A model generated the notes under the pieces. The model was not told the origin of the DNA. It worked only from the letters and a program-made list of their open reading frames with translations, and searched no databases. From Arenibaculum pallidiluteum (lineage in GTDB: Bacteria > Pseudomonadota > Alphaproteobacteria > Azospirillales > Azospirillaceae): a DNA stretch of 40,580 nucleotides. Location: assembly GCF_017355985.1 (NCBI RefSeq), contig NZ_JAFIQU010000002.1, positions 632,444 to 673,023 of the forward strand, given 5' to 3'. The position numbers and the translations under genes are program-made. Shown one piece after another: positions 1-7,063 of this stretch. The stretch's first letter is position 1, and each line of letters begins with the position of its first letter.

Positions 1-132
1 CTCCTGCGCCATGAAGGACGTCAGGTCGGTGCTGCCGATGAACAGGTTCTTCCCGGTGCTTCCGTCGTCGGCGGAAGCGCTGCCGGCGCCCAGCAGGGCG
101 ACGAGGGCGAGGGAGTAAGCGAGAGTCTTCAT
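1..132 (-). CDS. small secreted protein, N-terminal part only
   Basis: The gene reads leftward off the window edge, so only the first 44 codons are visible. The protein starts MKTLAYSLALVALLGAGSASA, a typical Sec signal peptide with a short basic start, a hydrophobic core and an AxA cleavage site near residue 21. The visible mature part has a G-S-T-D-L-T-S-F stretch. A GAGG ribosome-binding site lies 8 bases before the ATG. It resembles the next gene upstream (187-528) in both the signal peptide (MKALSYTLVV...) and the downstream N-x-F-x-G-S-D-T-L pattern, so the two are tandem paralogues in one leftward unit. I do not recognise the family. An exported or periplasmic location is inferred from the signal peptide. 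Confidence 0.6.
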   Translation of the reverse strand, partial: MKTLAYSLALVALLGAGSASADDGSTGKNLFIGSTDLTSFMAQE

Positions 133-186
133 GATCGTGTCCTCGGGTTCGATTTCAGGTCGATGGCGGCCGTCAGGCGGCAGCCG

Positions 187-528
187 TCAGTTGGCGTAGA
201 TCAAGGCGAAGTCGGTCCCGCCGAAGGCCGTCTCGGCCTGCACCGGCGCGCTGTGGGCAACGCCCACGGCGGGCGCCGGCTCGGCGTAGATCGGATCGAC
301 GGCGCGGTCGCCCCAGACCATCAGGTTCCGCTGGGGCCTGGCGGACGCCTCGGCCGCGGCCCGGCGGATCGCCTCCTGGACGGGAGAGGCATGGCTCGGC
401 TCGGCGGCGTACGAGGCCAGCGTGTCCGAGCCGTGGAACTGGTTCACGCCGATGTTGCCGTCATTGGCCATCGCAGGGGCCGTGGCCAGCAGGGCGGTCA
501 CGACCAGGGTGTAAGAGAGGGCCTTCAT
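187..528 (-). CDS. small secreted hypothetical protein (113 aa)
   Basis: The protein begins MKALSYTLVVTALLATAPAMA, a clear Sec signal peptide with cleavage after AMA. The mature part is about 90 residues, rich in Ala, Pro and Glu, with no cysteine and no recognised domain; it ends DFALIYAN. Two ATGs are possible (534 and 528). The second is chosen because an AGGAAA ribosome-binding site lies about 6 bases before it but touches the first, and because its paralogue at 1-132 begins the same way (MKTLAYS...). A good sigma70-type promoter on this strand lies at 622-650. The divergent TetR gene at 666 may regulate it (inference). The function is unknown. Confidence 0.65.
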   Translation of the reverse strand: MKALSYTLVVTALLATAPAMANDGNIGVNQFHGSDTLASYAAEPSHASPVQEAIRRAAAEASARPQRNLMVWGDRAVDPIYAEPAPAVGVAHSAPVQAETAFGGTDFALIYAN

Positions 529-601
529 AACCATTTTCCTTTCCGTATCGCCTGCCCTCGGGCAGGGCTTTCTGGGAGGAGCGGGTCGCCGGGGCGCCCC
601 G

Positions 602-629
602 TTGCATTCGCTACGGATCGGTATATATT
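602..629 (+). promoter_or_regulatory. probable tetR promoter overlapping the divergent promoter
   Basis: On the plus strand, TTGCAT (602-607) and TATATT (624-629) are separated by 16 bp and face tetR, which starts at 666. Its -10 overlaps the -10 of the leftward promoter at 622-627, so one bound repressor could cover both promoters. Confidence 0.45.
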
Positions 630-650
630 AAGACCCACGGACCCCGTCAA
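622..650 (-). promoter_or_regulatory. sigma70-type promoter for the small secreted protein genes
   Basis: Read on the minus strand, TTGACG (650-645) and TATATA (627-622) are separated by exactly 17 bp. This is close to the sigma70 consensus and stands out in a GC-rich genome. It lies about 95 bp upstream of the start at 528. Its -35 element is only 15 bp from the divergent tetR start. Confidence 0.6.
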
Positions 651-665
651 GGAAATTTATACTCG

Positions 666-1295
666 ATGGTACAAAAATCTTGCACCGAGGCCGGAGGCCG
701 CCCCAGAGGGCGTCCCCGCAGCTTCGACCCCGACACGGCGCTGGACCGTGCGGTCGAGGTCTTCTGGCGCCTCGGCTTCGAAGCCGCGGACACCGATGCG
801 CTGGCTTCCGCCATGGGACTGACGAAGCCGAGCGTCTACGCCGCCTTCGGCAACAAGGAGCAGCTCTATCTCAAGGCGCTCCAGCGCTACGGGCAACGCG
901 GCCGCGCCGAGATCACCGCCCTGCTGGAGGCCGCGCCGAGCATGCGCGCCGGTATCAACGCGGTGTTCAACCACATGGCTGAGCGTGTCTCCGGGCAGCA
1001 TGGCGGCTCGGGCTGCCTGCTCACCTGTGTCGCGGCACAGTCGGCGCATTCGATGCTTCCCGTGCGCGAGATCCTGGAAGCCGGCATCGCGGCCCGCGAC
1101 AAGGCCTTCACCGAATTCTTGAGATCGGGCATCGCACGCGGCGAGCTGCCGGCCGGATTTCCTGTCGAGCGGCGGGCAAGCCTGATGAACGACCTGCTGA
1201 GCGGGTTGGCCCTGCGCGCCCGTGCGGGCGCTTCCCTGGAGGAGCTTCGCGAGATTGGCGCCTCCGCGACCGAGGCGATCCTGGCGGGCGCCTGA
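666..1295 (+). CDS. TetR/AcrR family transcriptional regulator
   Basis: This 209-aa protein has a classic TetR N-terminal DNA-binding domain. A GRPRSFD start is followed by helices A-L-D-R-A-V-E-V-F-W-R-L-G-F and by the helix-turn-helix ending in MGLTKPSVYAAFGNKEQLYLKAL (about residues 40-75). The rest is the helical ligand-binding and dimer domain, which does not reveal a ligand. The length is normal for the family. The ATG has an AAGGAAA about 10 bases upstream. Known family behaviour is repression of itself and of a divergent gene. The overlapping divergent promoters at 602-650 fit control of the secreted-protein genes at 1-528, but that link is inferred from position. Confidence 0.9.
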   Translation: MVQKSCTEAGGRPRGRPRSFDPDTALDRAVEVFWRLGFEAADTDALASAMGLTKPSVYAAFGNKEQLYLKALQRYGQRGRAEITALLEAAPSMRAGINAVFNHMAERVSGQHGGSGCLLTCVAAQSAHSMLPVREILEAGIAARDKAFTEFLRSGIARGELPAGFPVERRASLMNDLLSGLALRARAGASLEELREIGASATEAILAGA

Positions 1296-1627
1296 CGGCG
1301 CGCATCGGTGCGCCGCCGGGGTCCGCAAGGCTTGCGCACCAATTTGGCGCGCGATGCGGTGACGCGTTGCGCGGGCCAGGGTGACCCCCGGGAAATCCCC
1401 GGGAATCCCTGCCGAAGGGCTTAACCGAAGGGGTTATCCCCGGATCCTGTGGATAAGTCGCTGGATGAATCGGCGGCTTTCTCTCCGGGACCTAGGGAAT
1501 CCCTGGGAGGCCGCATTTCTGCCCATTAAATAGGCATTCCCACAAGCCATTGTTTTTCCCAGAGAATCACCTTCTGTACTCATCCGGCCGCCGCGACACT
1601 GGCATGACCCCATGCTCCAACGGGCTG
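1296..1627. other. intergenic region with one DnaA-box match
   Basis: No gene is seen here. The sequence TGTGGATAA at 1448-1456 is a perfect match to the bacterial DnaA box (TTATCCACA on the other strand), and TTATCCCCG nearby (about 1434-1442) is a poor relative. The region also has copies of the GGGAATCCC motif and a locally less GC-rich stretch around 1525-1575. A single box without a cluster is not enough to call an origin. Confidence 0.3.
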
Positions 1628-1754
1628 TCAAGGGCCAAGACGATCCGGTGTTGATAACCCCCGATGGGTGGCATCCGACCCGGTCGGGCATATGCCCTGG
1701 GATCTAGCCACCCGGAATCGCGCCCAGGGAATCCCGGAACTCCGTGGAAATCCC
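1391..1754. repeat. dispersed GGGAATCCC motifs
   Basis: GGGAATCCC occurs at 1401-1409, 1495-1503 and 1727-1735. The related GGAAATCCC occurs at 1391-1399 and 1746-1754. The copy at 1495-1503 sits in a longer near-perfect inverted repeat with arms CCTAGGGA and TCCCTGGG. The last copies fall inside the C-terminal tail of the kinase gene ending at 1628, so repeat DNA continues into that reading frame. Confidence 0.5.
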
Positions 1755-2656
1755 GTCGGACCGGCGAGCACCTCAATTCCGCGGGGCGCCAAGGTCACCT
1801 CCACGGGCAGGCGCGCGATCACGTCGCCATCCCCCTGGACCGGATCGCCCTCGGGCCCGTCGATCAAAACGCGGTCGGCGGGGACTACGGCGTAATCGCG
1901 CAGGTGGTGCACGAAGCCCAGCACCACGGCCGCGGTGTAGCGCAGGGCGTGCCAGCGGCCGATGCGCGGGAAGAGGCAGACCTGGAGGATCGGCTCGTCG
2001 AGGCGCGCCGCCGGCGCGCAGACAAAGCGGCCCGCGTAGAAATGCCCCTTGGCGACGATCACCGAGCCGACCTCCCATGAGGTCCCGCCGACGGTCACCC
2101 GGTAGCGCCGCGGCCTGTGCCGCACGAGCTGGCTCAGGGTCTCCCAGACATAGGCACCCTTGCCGCTCAGTCGCTTGAGGACGGGGTCGACACGTTCCAC
2201 CACCTGGGCATCGAGCCCGGCCCCCACCATCATCGAGAATCCACGCCCTCCCGTAAGACCGGGGTGAATCCGACGCGGCGCGCCAAGCGCCAGGATCCGG
2301 GCCAGCGCCTTCGCGCCCCTGGGCAGGCCCAGCTCGGCGGCCAGCACGTTCGCCGTGCCCAACGGGATCAGGCCCAGTGCCGGTGCCGGTCCCTCCGCCC
2401 GCGACAGCAGCCCGTTCAGCGCCTCGTTCACCGTGCCGTCGCCGCCGGCCACCACGAGCGCATCATGAGCCGCCGGGTCCGCCTCGCGCGCGATACGCTC
2501 GGCATCCCCCCTTCCCGCGGTCTCGCGGATCTCGACCTCGGCGCCGAGATCCTGCAGCGCGTCAAGCACCGCCCGGTAGCGGCGCACCCGCCGGCGACCT
2601 GCGGTCGGGTTGCGGACGACCAGCAGGCGCCGCGGCTGCACGCTCTCCTCAGGCAT
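1628..2656 (-). CDS. diacylglycerol/lipid kinase (YegS/DagK-like)
   Basis: This 342-aa protein has the DAGK catalytic fold. The N-terminal nucleotide-binding part begins LLVVRNPTAGRRRV and carries the diagnostic GGDGTVNEALNGL loop near residue 70, followed by LGLIPLGTANVLAAELGLP. The family phosphorylates diacylglycerol, phosphatidylglycerol or sphingosine-type lipids with ATP at the inner membrane face. The expected end of the fold is LAPRGIEVLAGP, about residue 300. The remaining 42 residues look non-conserved and are encoded by DNA containing the local GGGAATCCC repeats, so the true stop may have been lost. It is divergent from an envelope-lipid operon, which fits a role in membrane lipid turnover. 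The exact substrate is unknown. Confidence 0.85.
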   Translation of the reverse strand: MPEESVQPRRLLVVRNPTAGRRRVRRYRAVLDALQDLGAEVEIRETAGRGDAERIAREADPAAHDALVVAGGDGTVNEALNGLLSRAEGPAPALGLIPLGTANVLAAELGLPRGAKALARILALGAPRRIHPGLTGGRGFSMMVGAGLDAQVVERVDPVLKRLSGKGAYVWETLSQLVRHRPRRYRVTVGGTSWEVGSVIVAKGHFYAGRFVCAPAARLDEPILQVCLFPRIGRWHALRYTAAVVLGFVHHLRDYAVVPADRVLIDGPEGDPVQGDGDVIARLPVEVTLAPRGIEVLAGPTGFPRSSGIPWARFRVARSQGICPTGSDATHRGLSTPDRLGP

Positions 2657-2715
2657 TTCCCAACCCCGCCCATTGTTACGATTTGCGTTATCTTTAATGA
2701 CAACAAGACTACTGT

Positions 2716-2745
2716 CTGTGTTTCAAAGTCATGAATCAAACACAG
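2716..2745. promoter_or_regulatory. operator-like dyad upstream of the lipid operon
   Basis: CTGTGTTT (2716-2723) and AAACACAG (2738-2745) form a perfect 8-bp inverted repeat with a 14-bp spacer centred on CATG. It lies in an AT-rich island between the lipid kinase gene and the phosphoesterase gene, the only control region for both. The bound protein is unknown. Confidence 0.45.
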
Positions 2746-2754
2746 CACGCGCAT

Positions 2755-2767
2755 CACTTATAAAGTG
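2755..2767. promoter_or_regulatory. second dyad, CACTT-ATA-AAGTG
   Basis: CACTT (2755-2759) and AAGTG (2763-2767) are an inverted repeat with a 3-bp spacer. It sits 10 bp to the right of the larger dyad and about 70 bp before the phosphoesterase start. It may be an operator or part of the promoter. Confidence 0.35.
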
Positions 2768-2836
2768 ACCATTGATCTAAGGCTATATCTAGATGTATAC
2801 CCCGATCGACAGCGCAAACCCTTGACGGAGTCGCGC

Positions 2837-3619
2837 ATGAAAGTCGATCAAGGCGTCCGACGCTATCGGAGCATCTTCCTGTCCGACGTCCATCTGGGAA
2901 CGCGTGGCTGCAACGCGGAGCTTCTCCTGGATTTCCTGCGGAGCACCGACAGCGAATACCTCTACCTCGTCGGCGACATCGTCGACGGCTGGCGCCTGAA
3001 GCGCACCTGGTACTGGCCTCAGGCCCACAACGACGTTGTGCAAAAGCTCCTGCGCAAGGCGCGCAAGGGCACGAAGGTCCTGTACATCCCCGGCAACCAT
3101 GACGAGGGGCTGAAGGACTACATCGGGCTGCAGTTCGGCGGCGTGATGGTGGTCGAGGACGCCATCCACGAGACCGCGGACGGGAAGCGGCTGCTCGTGC
3201 TGCACGGCGACCAGTTCGACGCGGTGGTGAAGTACGCGAAATGGCTCGCCCATGTGGGCGATCACGCCTACGTGCTCCTGCTGGCGGTGAACACCTGGTT
3301 CAACCTGATCCGGCGCAAGCTCGGCTTCACCTACTGGTCGCTGAGCGCCTACCTCAAGCACAAGGTCAAGAACGCCGTCGAGTACATCGGCAACTACGAG
3401 CAGGCGCTGGCCGAGGAGGCCCGCCGCCGCGAGGTCGACGGGATCGTGTGCGGCCACATCCACAGCGCCCAGATGCGCGACATGGAAGGGGTCCTCTATT
3501 GCAACGACGGGGATTGGGTCGAATCCTGCACCGCGCTCGTCGAGCACGAGAGCGGCGTGCTGGAAATCATTCACTGGGCGGATTCACGACTGCGGGCGCC
3601 CTTGAAGGCGGCAGCGTGA
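2837..3619 (+). CDS. metallophosphoesterase, UDP-2,3-diacylglucosamine diphosphatase-like
   Basis: This 260-aa calcineurin-type phosphoesterase belongs to the COG2908 (LpxH-like) group. The metal-binding motifs are all present in order: FLSDVHLG near residue 15, VGDIVDGW near 45, IPGNHDE near 75, LHGDQFD near 105 and CGHIHSA near 200. LpxH removes UMP from UDP-2,3-diacylglucosamine in lipid A synthesis; COG2908 relatives may act on other lipid pyrophosphates. The ATG at 2837 is preceded by GGAG 6 bases upstream. A GTG at 2765 would add 24 unconserved residues and has no ribosome-binding site. The stop overlaps the next gene's GTG (GTGA), so it leads a coupled envelope-lipid operon. Confidence 0.85.
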   Translation: MKVDQGVRRYRSIFLSDVHLGTRGCNAELLLDFLRSTDSEYLYLVGDIVDGWRLKRTWYWPQAHNDVVQKLLRKARKGTKVLYIPGNHDEGLKDYIGLQFGGVMVVEDAIHETADGKRLLVLHGDQFDAVVKYAKWLAHVGDHAYVLLLAVNTWFNLIRRKLGFTYWSLSAYLKHKVKNAVEYIGNYEQALAEEARRREVDGIVCGHIHSAQMRDMEGVLYCNDGDWVESCTALVEHESGVLEIIHWADSRLRAPLKAAA

Positions 3620-4614
3620 GGATCCTGATCGTCTCGGACGCCTGGCACCCCCAGGTCAACGGGGTGGTCAGGACGCTGAACACGACGCGGCAGGAGCTCG
3701 AGGCGCTCGGCCATACGGTCGAGATCATCGGGCCGGACCGCTTCCGCACCGTGCCCATGCCGACCTATCCCGAGATCCGCCTGGCGCTGGCGGCAGGCCG
3801 CCGCCTGGCCCGGCTGATCGCCGGGTTCCATCCGGACGCGATCCATATCGCGACGGAGGGTCCGCTGGGGTTCGCCGCCCGCCGCTACTGCCTGCGGCAC
3901 GGCCTTCCCTTCACCACGGCCTATCACACGCGCTTTCCCGAATACATCCGCGACCGGGCCCCGGTGCCGCTGGCGCTGAGCTACGCGGTGGTCCGGCGCT
4001 TCCACGCCCCCGCCCATGCGGTGATGGTCGCCACCCAGACCATCGAGGACGACCTTCGCCGGCGCGGCTTCTCGAACATCCGACGCTGGAGCCGGGGCGT
4101 CGACACGGCACTGTTCCGTCCCGGCGACAAGGATTTCCTGGACGCGCCACGACCGATCTCGATGTATGTCGGCCGCGTCGCGGTCGAGAAGAACCTCGAG
4201 GACTTCCTGTCGCTCGACCTGCCGGGCACCAAGTTCGTGGTGGGCGACGGCCCGCAGCTTGCCGAGCTGCGCCAGCGCTTTCCCCAGGTCCGCTTCGTCG
4301 GCGCCAAGCATGGCGAGGAGCTGGCCCGCCACTACGCTGCGGCCGACGTCTTCGTCTTCCCCTCGCGCACGGACACCTTCGGCCTGGTCCTGCTGGAGGC
4401 GCTGGCCTCGGGCGTTCCGGTGGCGGCCTATCCCGTCCCCGGACCGCTCGACGTGATCGACGGGTCGGGCGTGGGCGTGCTGGACGAGGATCTCGGGCGC
4501 GCCGTGCGCGGCGCCCTGGGGATCGATCCTGCGGCCTGCCGCGACTATGCACTGCGCTTCTCCTGGCGGGCCTCGGCCCAGCAATTCCTGGACAACCTGC
4601 GCCCCTTCCACTGA
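3616..4614 (+). CDS. GT4-family glycosyltransferase
   Basis: This 332-aa GT-B fold enzyme starts with the GTG that overlaps the previous stop, giving the typical opening RILIVSDAWHPQVNGVVRTL. The acceptor-side N-terminal half includes EIIGPDRFRTVPMPTYPEIRL and TAYHTRFPEYIR. The C-terminal half has MYVGRVAVEKNLEDF and the nucleotide-sugar motif with FPSRTDTFGLVLLEALASGVPV (the EX7E region) near residue 255. It resembles the group that includes PimB/MgtA mannosyltransferases and glycolipid synthases acting on lipid acceptors at the cytoplasmic membrane. Coupling to a lipid phosphoesterase and proximity to waaA and lpxK suggest a glycolipid or LPS-core product. Sugar and acceptor cannot be read from the sequence. 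Confidence 0.85.
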   Translation: MRILIVSDAWHPQVNGVVRTLNTTRQELEALGHTVEIIGPDRFRTVPMPTYPEIRLALAAGRRLARLIAGFHPDAIHIATEGPLGFAARRYCLRHGLPFTTAYHTRFPEYIRDRAPVPLALSYAVVRRFHAPAHAVMVATQTIEDDLRRRGFSNIRRWSRGVDTALFRPGDKDFLDAPRPISMYVGRVAVEKNLEDFLSLDLPGTKFVVGDGPQLAELRQRFPQVRFVGAKHGEELARHYAAADVFVFPSRTDTFGLVLLEALASGVPVAAYPVPGPLDVIDGSGVGVLDEDLGRAVRGALGIDPAACRDYALRFSWRASAQQFLDNLRPFH

Positions 4615-4745
4615 ACCCCTCCGCGGCTGGGTCCGCCCGGCCGGTGGGCGCGGAAAGGGCTTAGGCCCGATCCCGCGGCATGCTAAGGTCCCCGCCCGCG
4701 CCGGGCACGCCCCGGCCCGAACGATCCGGACCTTCGCTCGTCACG

Positions 4746-6023
4746 ATGCTGCAGAGACTGTACCGCGGGCTGACGGACCTCGGCGGACCCGCGATCCGTC
4801 TTCTGCTTGCCCGCCGCCTCGCCGCCGGCAAGGAGGACCCCGACCGGCAGCAGGAGCGGCTCGGCATTGCCGGGCTGCCCCGCCCGGAGGGACGGCTGGT
4901 GTGGTGCCATGCCGCGAGCGTCGGCGAATCCCTGTCGATCCTGACGCTGGTCGAGCATCTGCTGGCGCTGCGCCCAGGCATCTCGGTGCTCGTGACCACC
5001 GGGACCGTGACCTCGGCCCGGCTCATGGCGCAGAGGCTGCCCGCCGGCGCCTTCCACCAGTATGTCCCGGTGGACCGTCTGCGCTGGGTGCGCCGCTTTC
5101 TCGACCACTGGCGGCCGGACATGGCGCTGTGGGTGGAATCCGAGATCTGGCCCAACATGCTGACCGAGCTGCGCCGGCGCAGCGTGCCGACCGCCCTGGT
5201 CAATGCACGCATGTCGGCCCGCTCCTTCGAGGGCTGGCGCCGCCTGCCCGGCTTCATCGGGCCGCTGCTGGCCTCGTTCCGGTTGTGCCTCGCCCAGGGC
5301 GAGGCCGAGGCCGAGCGCCTGCGCGCCCTCGGCGCCACCGACGTGCGGGTGCTGGGCAACCTGAAATACTCCGCCCCGCCGCTGCCCGCGCGGGCCGAGG
5401 CGCTGGAAGGCGCGCGAGCGGCGGTCGCGGACCGGCCGCTGTGGCTCTTCGCGAGCTCCCATCCCGGCGAGGAGGCGATCGCGGCCGATGTCCACGCACG
5501 GGTGGCGGCCCGCCATCCCGGGCTGCTGACGGTCCTTGCGCCGCGGCACCCCGCGCGGGGCGGCGAGATCGCGGCCATGCTCGCGGAGCGCGGCCTGGGC
5601 GTCGCGCGCCGGTCCCAGGGTGCCCTGCCCGCCCGAAACGACGCTGTCTGGCTCGCCGACACCATGGGCGAAATGGGCCTCTTCTACCGGCTGAGCCCCG
5701 TCGCCTGCGTCGGCGGCTCCTTCGTCTGGGGCGGCCACAATCCCGTCGAGCCCGCGCAGCTCGGCTGCGCGATCCTGTACGGGCCGCGCATGACCAACTT
5801 CGCCGCCATGGCGGCCGAGCTGGAGGCCGAGCGCGCGGCGCTGCCCGTCGCCGATGCGGCGGCGCTCGCCGCGGCCGTGGACCGGCTTCTGAACGATCCC
5901 GCCGAGCGCGCCCGCCTGAGCGCGGGCGCCACGCGCGTGGCCGAGCGCAATGCCCGGGTGATCGACCGGGTGATGGAAGCCCTGGCGCCGCTCCTGGCCG
6001 AGGCCGGCGTCGCCGCGCCATGA
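4746..6023 (+). CDS. waaA: 3-deoxy-D-manno-octulosonic acid (Kdo) transferase
   Basis: This 425-aa protein transfers Kdo from CMP-Kdo to lipid A precursor at the inner membrane. Family landmarks are visible: the membrane-anchoring start LYRGLTDLGGPAI; GKEDPDRQQERLG; VWCHAASVGE near residue 60, which contains the catalytic Glu; VTTGTVTSARLM; WVESEIWPN; LGNLKYS; FASSHPGEE; LAPRHPARG; and GGSFVWGGHNPVEPAQLGCAILYGPRMTNF. The start at 4746 matches the usual family N-terminus. An upstream ATG at 4680 in the same frame would add 22 unconserved residues. The last base overlaps lpxK (ATGA). Confidence 0.93.
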   Translation: MLQRLYRGLTDLGGPAIRLLLARRLAAGKEDPDRQQERLGIAGLPRPEGRLVWCHAASVGESLSILTLVEHLLALRPGISVLVTTGTVTSARLMAQRLPAGAFHQYVPVDRLRWVRRFLDHWRPDMALWVESEIWPNMLTELRRRSVPTALVNARMSARSFEGWRRLPGFIGPLLASFRLCLAQGEAEAERLRALGATDVRVLGNLKYSAPPLPARAEALEGARAAVADRPLWLFASSHPGEEAIAADVHARVAARHPGLLTVLAPRHPARGGEIAAMLAERGLGVARRSQGALPARNDAVWLADTMGEMGLFYRLSPVACVGGSFVWGGHNPVEPAQLGCAILYGPRMTNFAAMAAELEAERAALPVADAAALAAAVDRLLNDPAERARLSAGATRVAERNARVIDRVMEALAPLLAEAGVAAP

Positions 6024-7063
6024 GGACGCCGTCCTTCTGGTACGCGGCGGAGAGCCGGACGGCCCGCGCCCTGGCCGGCGCGCTGGATCCGCTGGGCCGG
6101 CTCTACGGCGTAGCCGGGCGCCTGCGCCTGGCGCTCGGCAGCCCGGCCGCGGTCGGCGTGCCCGTGCTCTGCGTCGGCAACCTGGTCGCCGGCGGGGCCG
6201 GAAAGACGCCGGTCGCCATCGCGCTGGCCGAGCGCCTGCCCGGCGCCCATGTGGTGACCCGCGGCCATGGGGGATCGCTGCGCGGTCCCGCCCGTGTCGA
6301 CCCCGCGCGCCACGGCCCCGCCGAGGTCGGGGACGAGGCCCTGCTCCTGGCGCGCGCGCGGCCGACCTGGGTCGCCCGGGACCGCGCCGCGGGCGCGGCG
6401 GCGGCGGTCGCCGCCGGCGCGCGGGCGGTGATCCTGGACGACGGCTTCCAGAACCCGGCCCTGCGCAAGGACCTCAGCCTCGTGGTCGTGGACGGCGCCG
6501 TGGGCTTCGGAAACGGCAGGCTCGTTCCGGCGGGCCCGTTGCGCGAGCCGGTCGCGCGCGGCCTGGCCCGGGCCCAAGCCGTGGTGCTGGTGGGCGAGGA
6601 CCGCACGGACCTGCGCCACCGGCTCGACGCAAGGCTGCCGGTGCTCGGCGCCCGCCTCGTCCCCGTTCCGGGATCCGGGGTGCCGCGCGGCCTGCGCGCG
6701 GTCGCCTTCGCGGGGATCGGCCGCCCGGGGAAGTTCTTCGAGACCTGCCGGATGCTGGGCATCGATCTCGTGCGGGCCGTTCCCTTCGCCGATCACCACC
6801 CCTTCACCGAGGGTGAGCTGGCGGCGCTCGCGGCCGAGGCCGAGCGTGCGGGGGCCGCGCTGCTGACCACCGAGAAGGACGCGGTTCGCCTGCCGCCCGG
6901 CTGGGCCGGCCGCGTGCGGGTGCTGCCGGTGCGTCTGGTCTGGGACGACCCCGGCGCCGTGGACGGGCTGCTGGACCGCTTTCTCGGCCCCGCCGGGCGC
7001 GGCGCCGGGCATCCGGAGGCGAACCGGTCGGAACACCCGGGGGAGCACGGGCATGGCGCATAG
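6020..7063 (+). CDS. lpxK: tetraacyldisaccharide 4'-kinase
   Basis: This 347-aa kinase phosphorylates the 4' position of the lipid A disaccharide at the inner membrane, giving lipid IVA. It has an N-terminal stretch FWYAAESRTARALAGALDPLG, then CVGNLVAGGAGKTPVAIAL with the Walker A P-loop (near residues 52-70), VTRGHGGS, VGDEALLLAR, ILDDGFQNPAL with the catalytic DDGFQ near 140, and ADHHPFTEGEL plus TTEKDAVRL near the end. The C-terminal tail (from about residue 325) is Gly/Glu/His-rich and unconserved. The start overlaps the waaA stop (ATGA). The stop lies 11 bp inside the next gene, so translation is coupled. Confidence 0.94.
   Translation: MRTPSFWYAAESRTARALAGALDPLGRLYGVAGRLRLALGSPAAVGVPVLCVGNLVAGGAGKTPVAIALAERLPGAHVVTRGHGGSLRGPARVDPARHGPAEVGDEALLLARARPTWVARDRAAGAAAAVAAGARAVILDDGFQNPALRKDLSLVVVDGAVGFGNGRLVPAGPLREPVARGLARAQAVVLVGEDRTDLRHRLDARLPVLGARLVPVPGSGVPRGLRAVAFAGIGRPGKFFETCRMLGIDLVRAVPFADHHPFTEGELAALAAEAERAGAALLTTEKDAVRLPPGWAGRVRVLPVRLVWDDPGAVDGLLDRFLGPAGRGAGHPEANRSEHPGEHGHGA

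Noticed and set aside
1296..1627. A chromosomal replication origin
   Set aside because: There is only one good DnaA box, no box cluster, and none of the usual neighbours such as dnaA, hemE or parAB in the window.
4547..7063. An 838-codon open frame spanning waaA and lpxK
   Set aside because: Only its last 347 codons (from 6020) match a protein, LpxK. The part before is an antiparallel-composition shadow of waaA in another frame.
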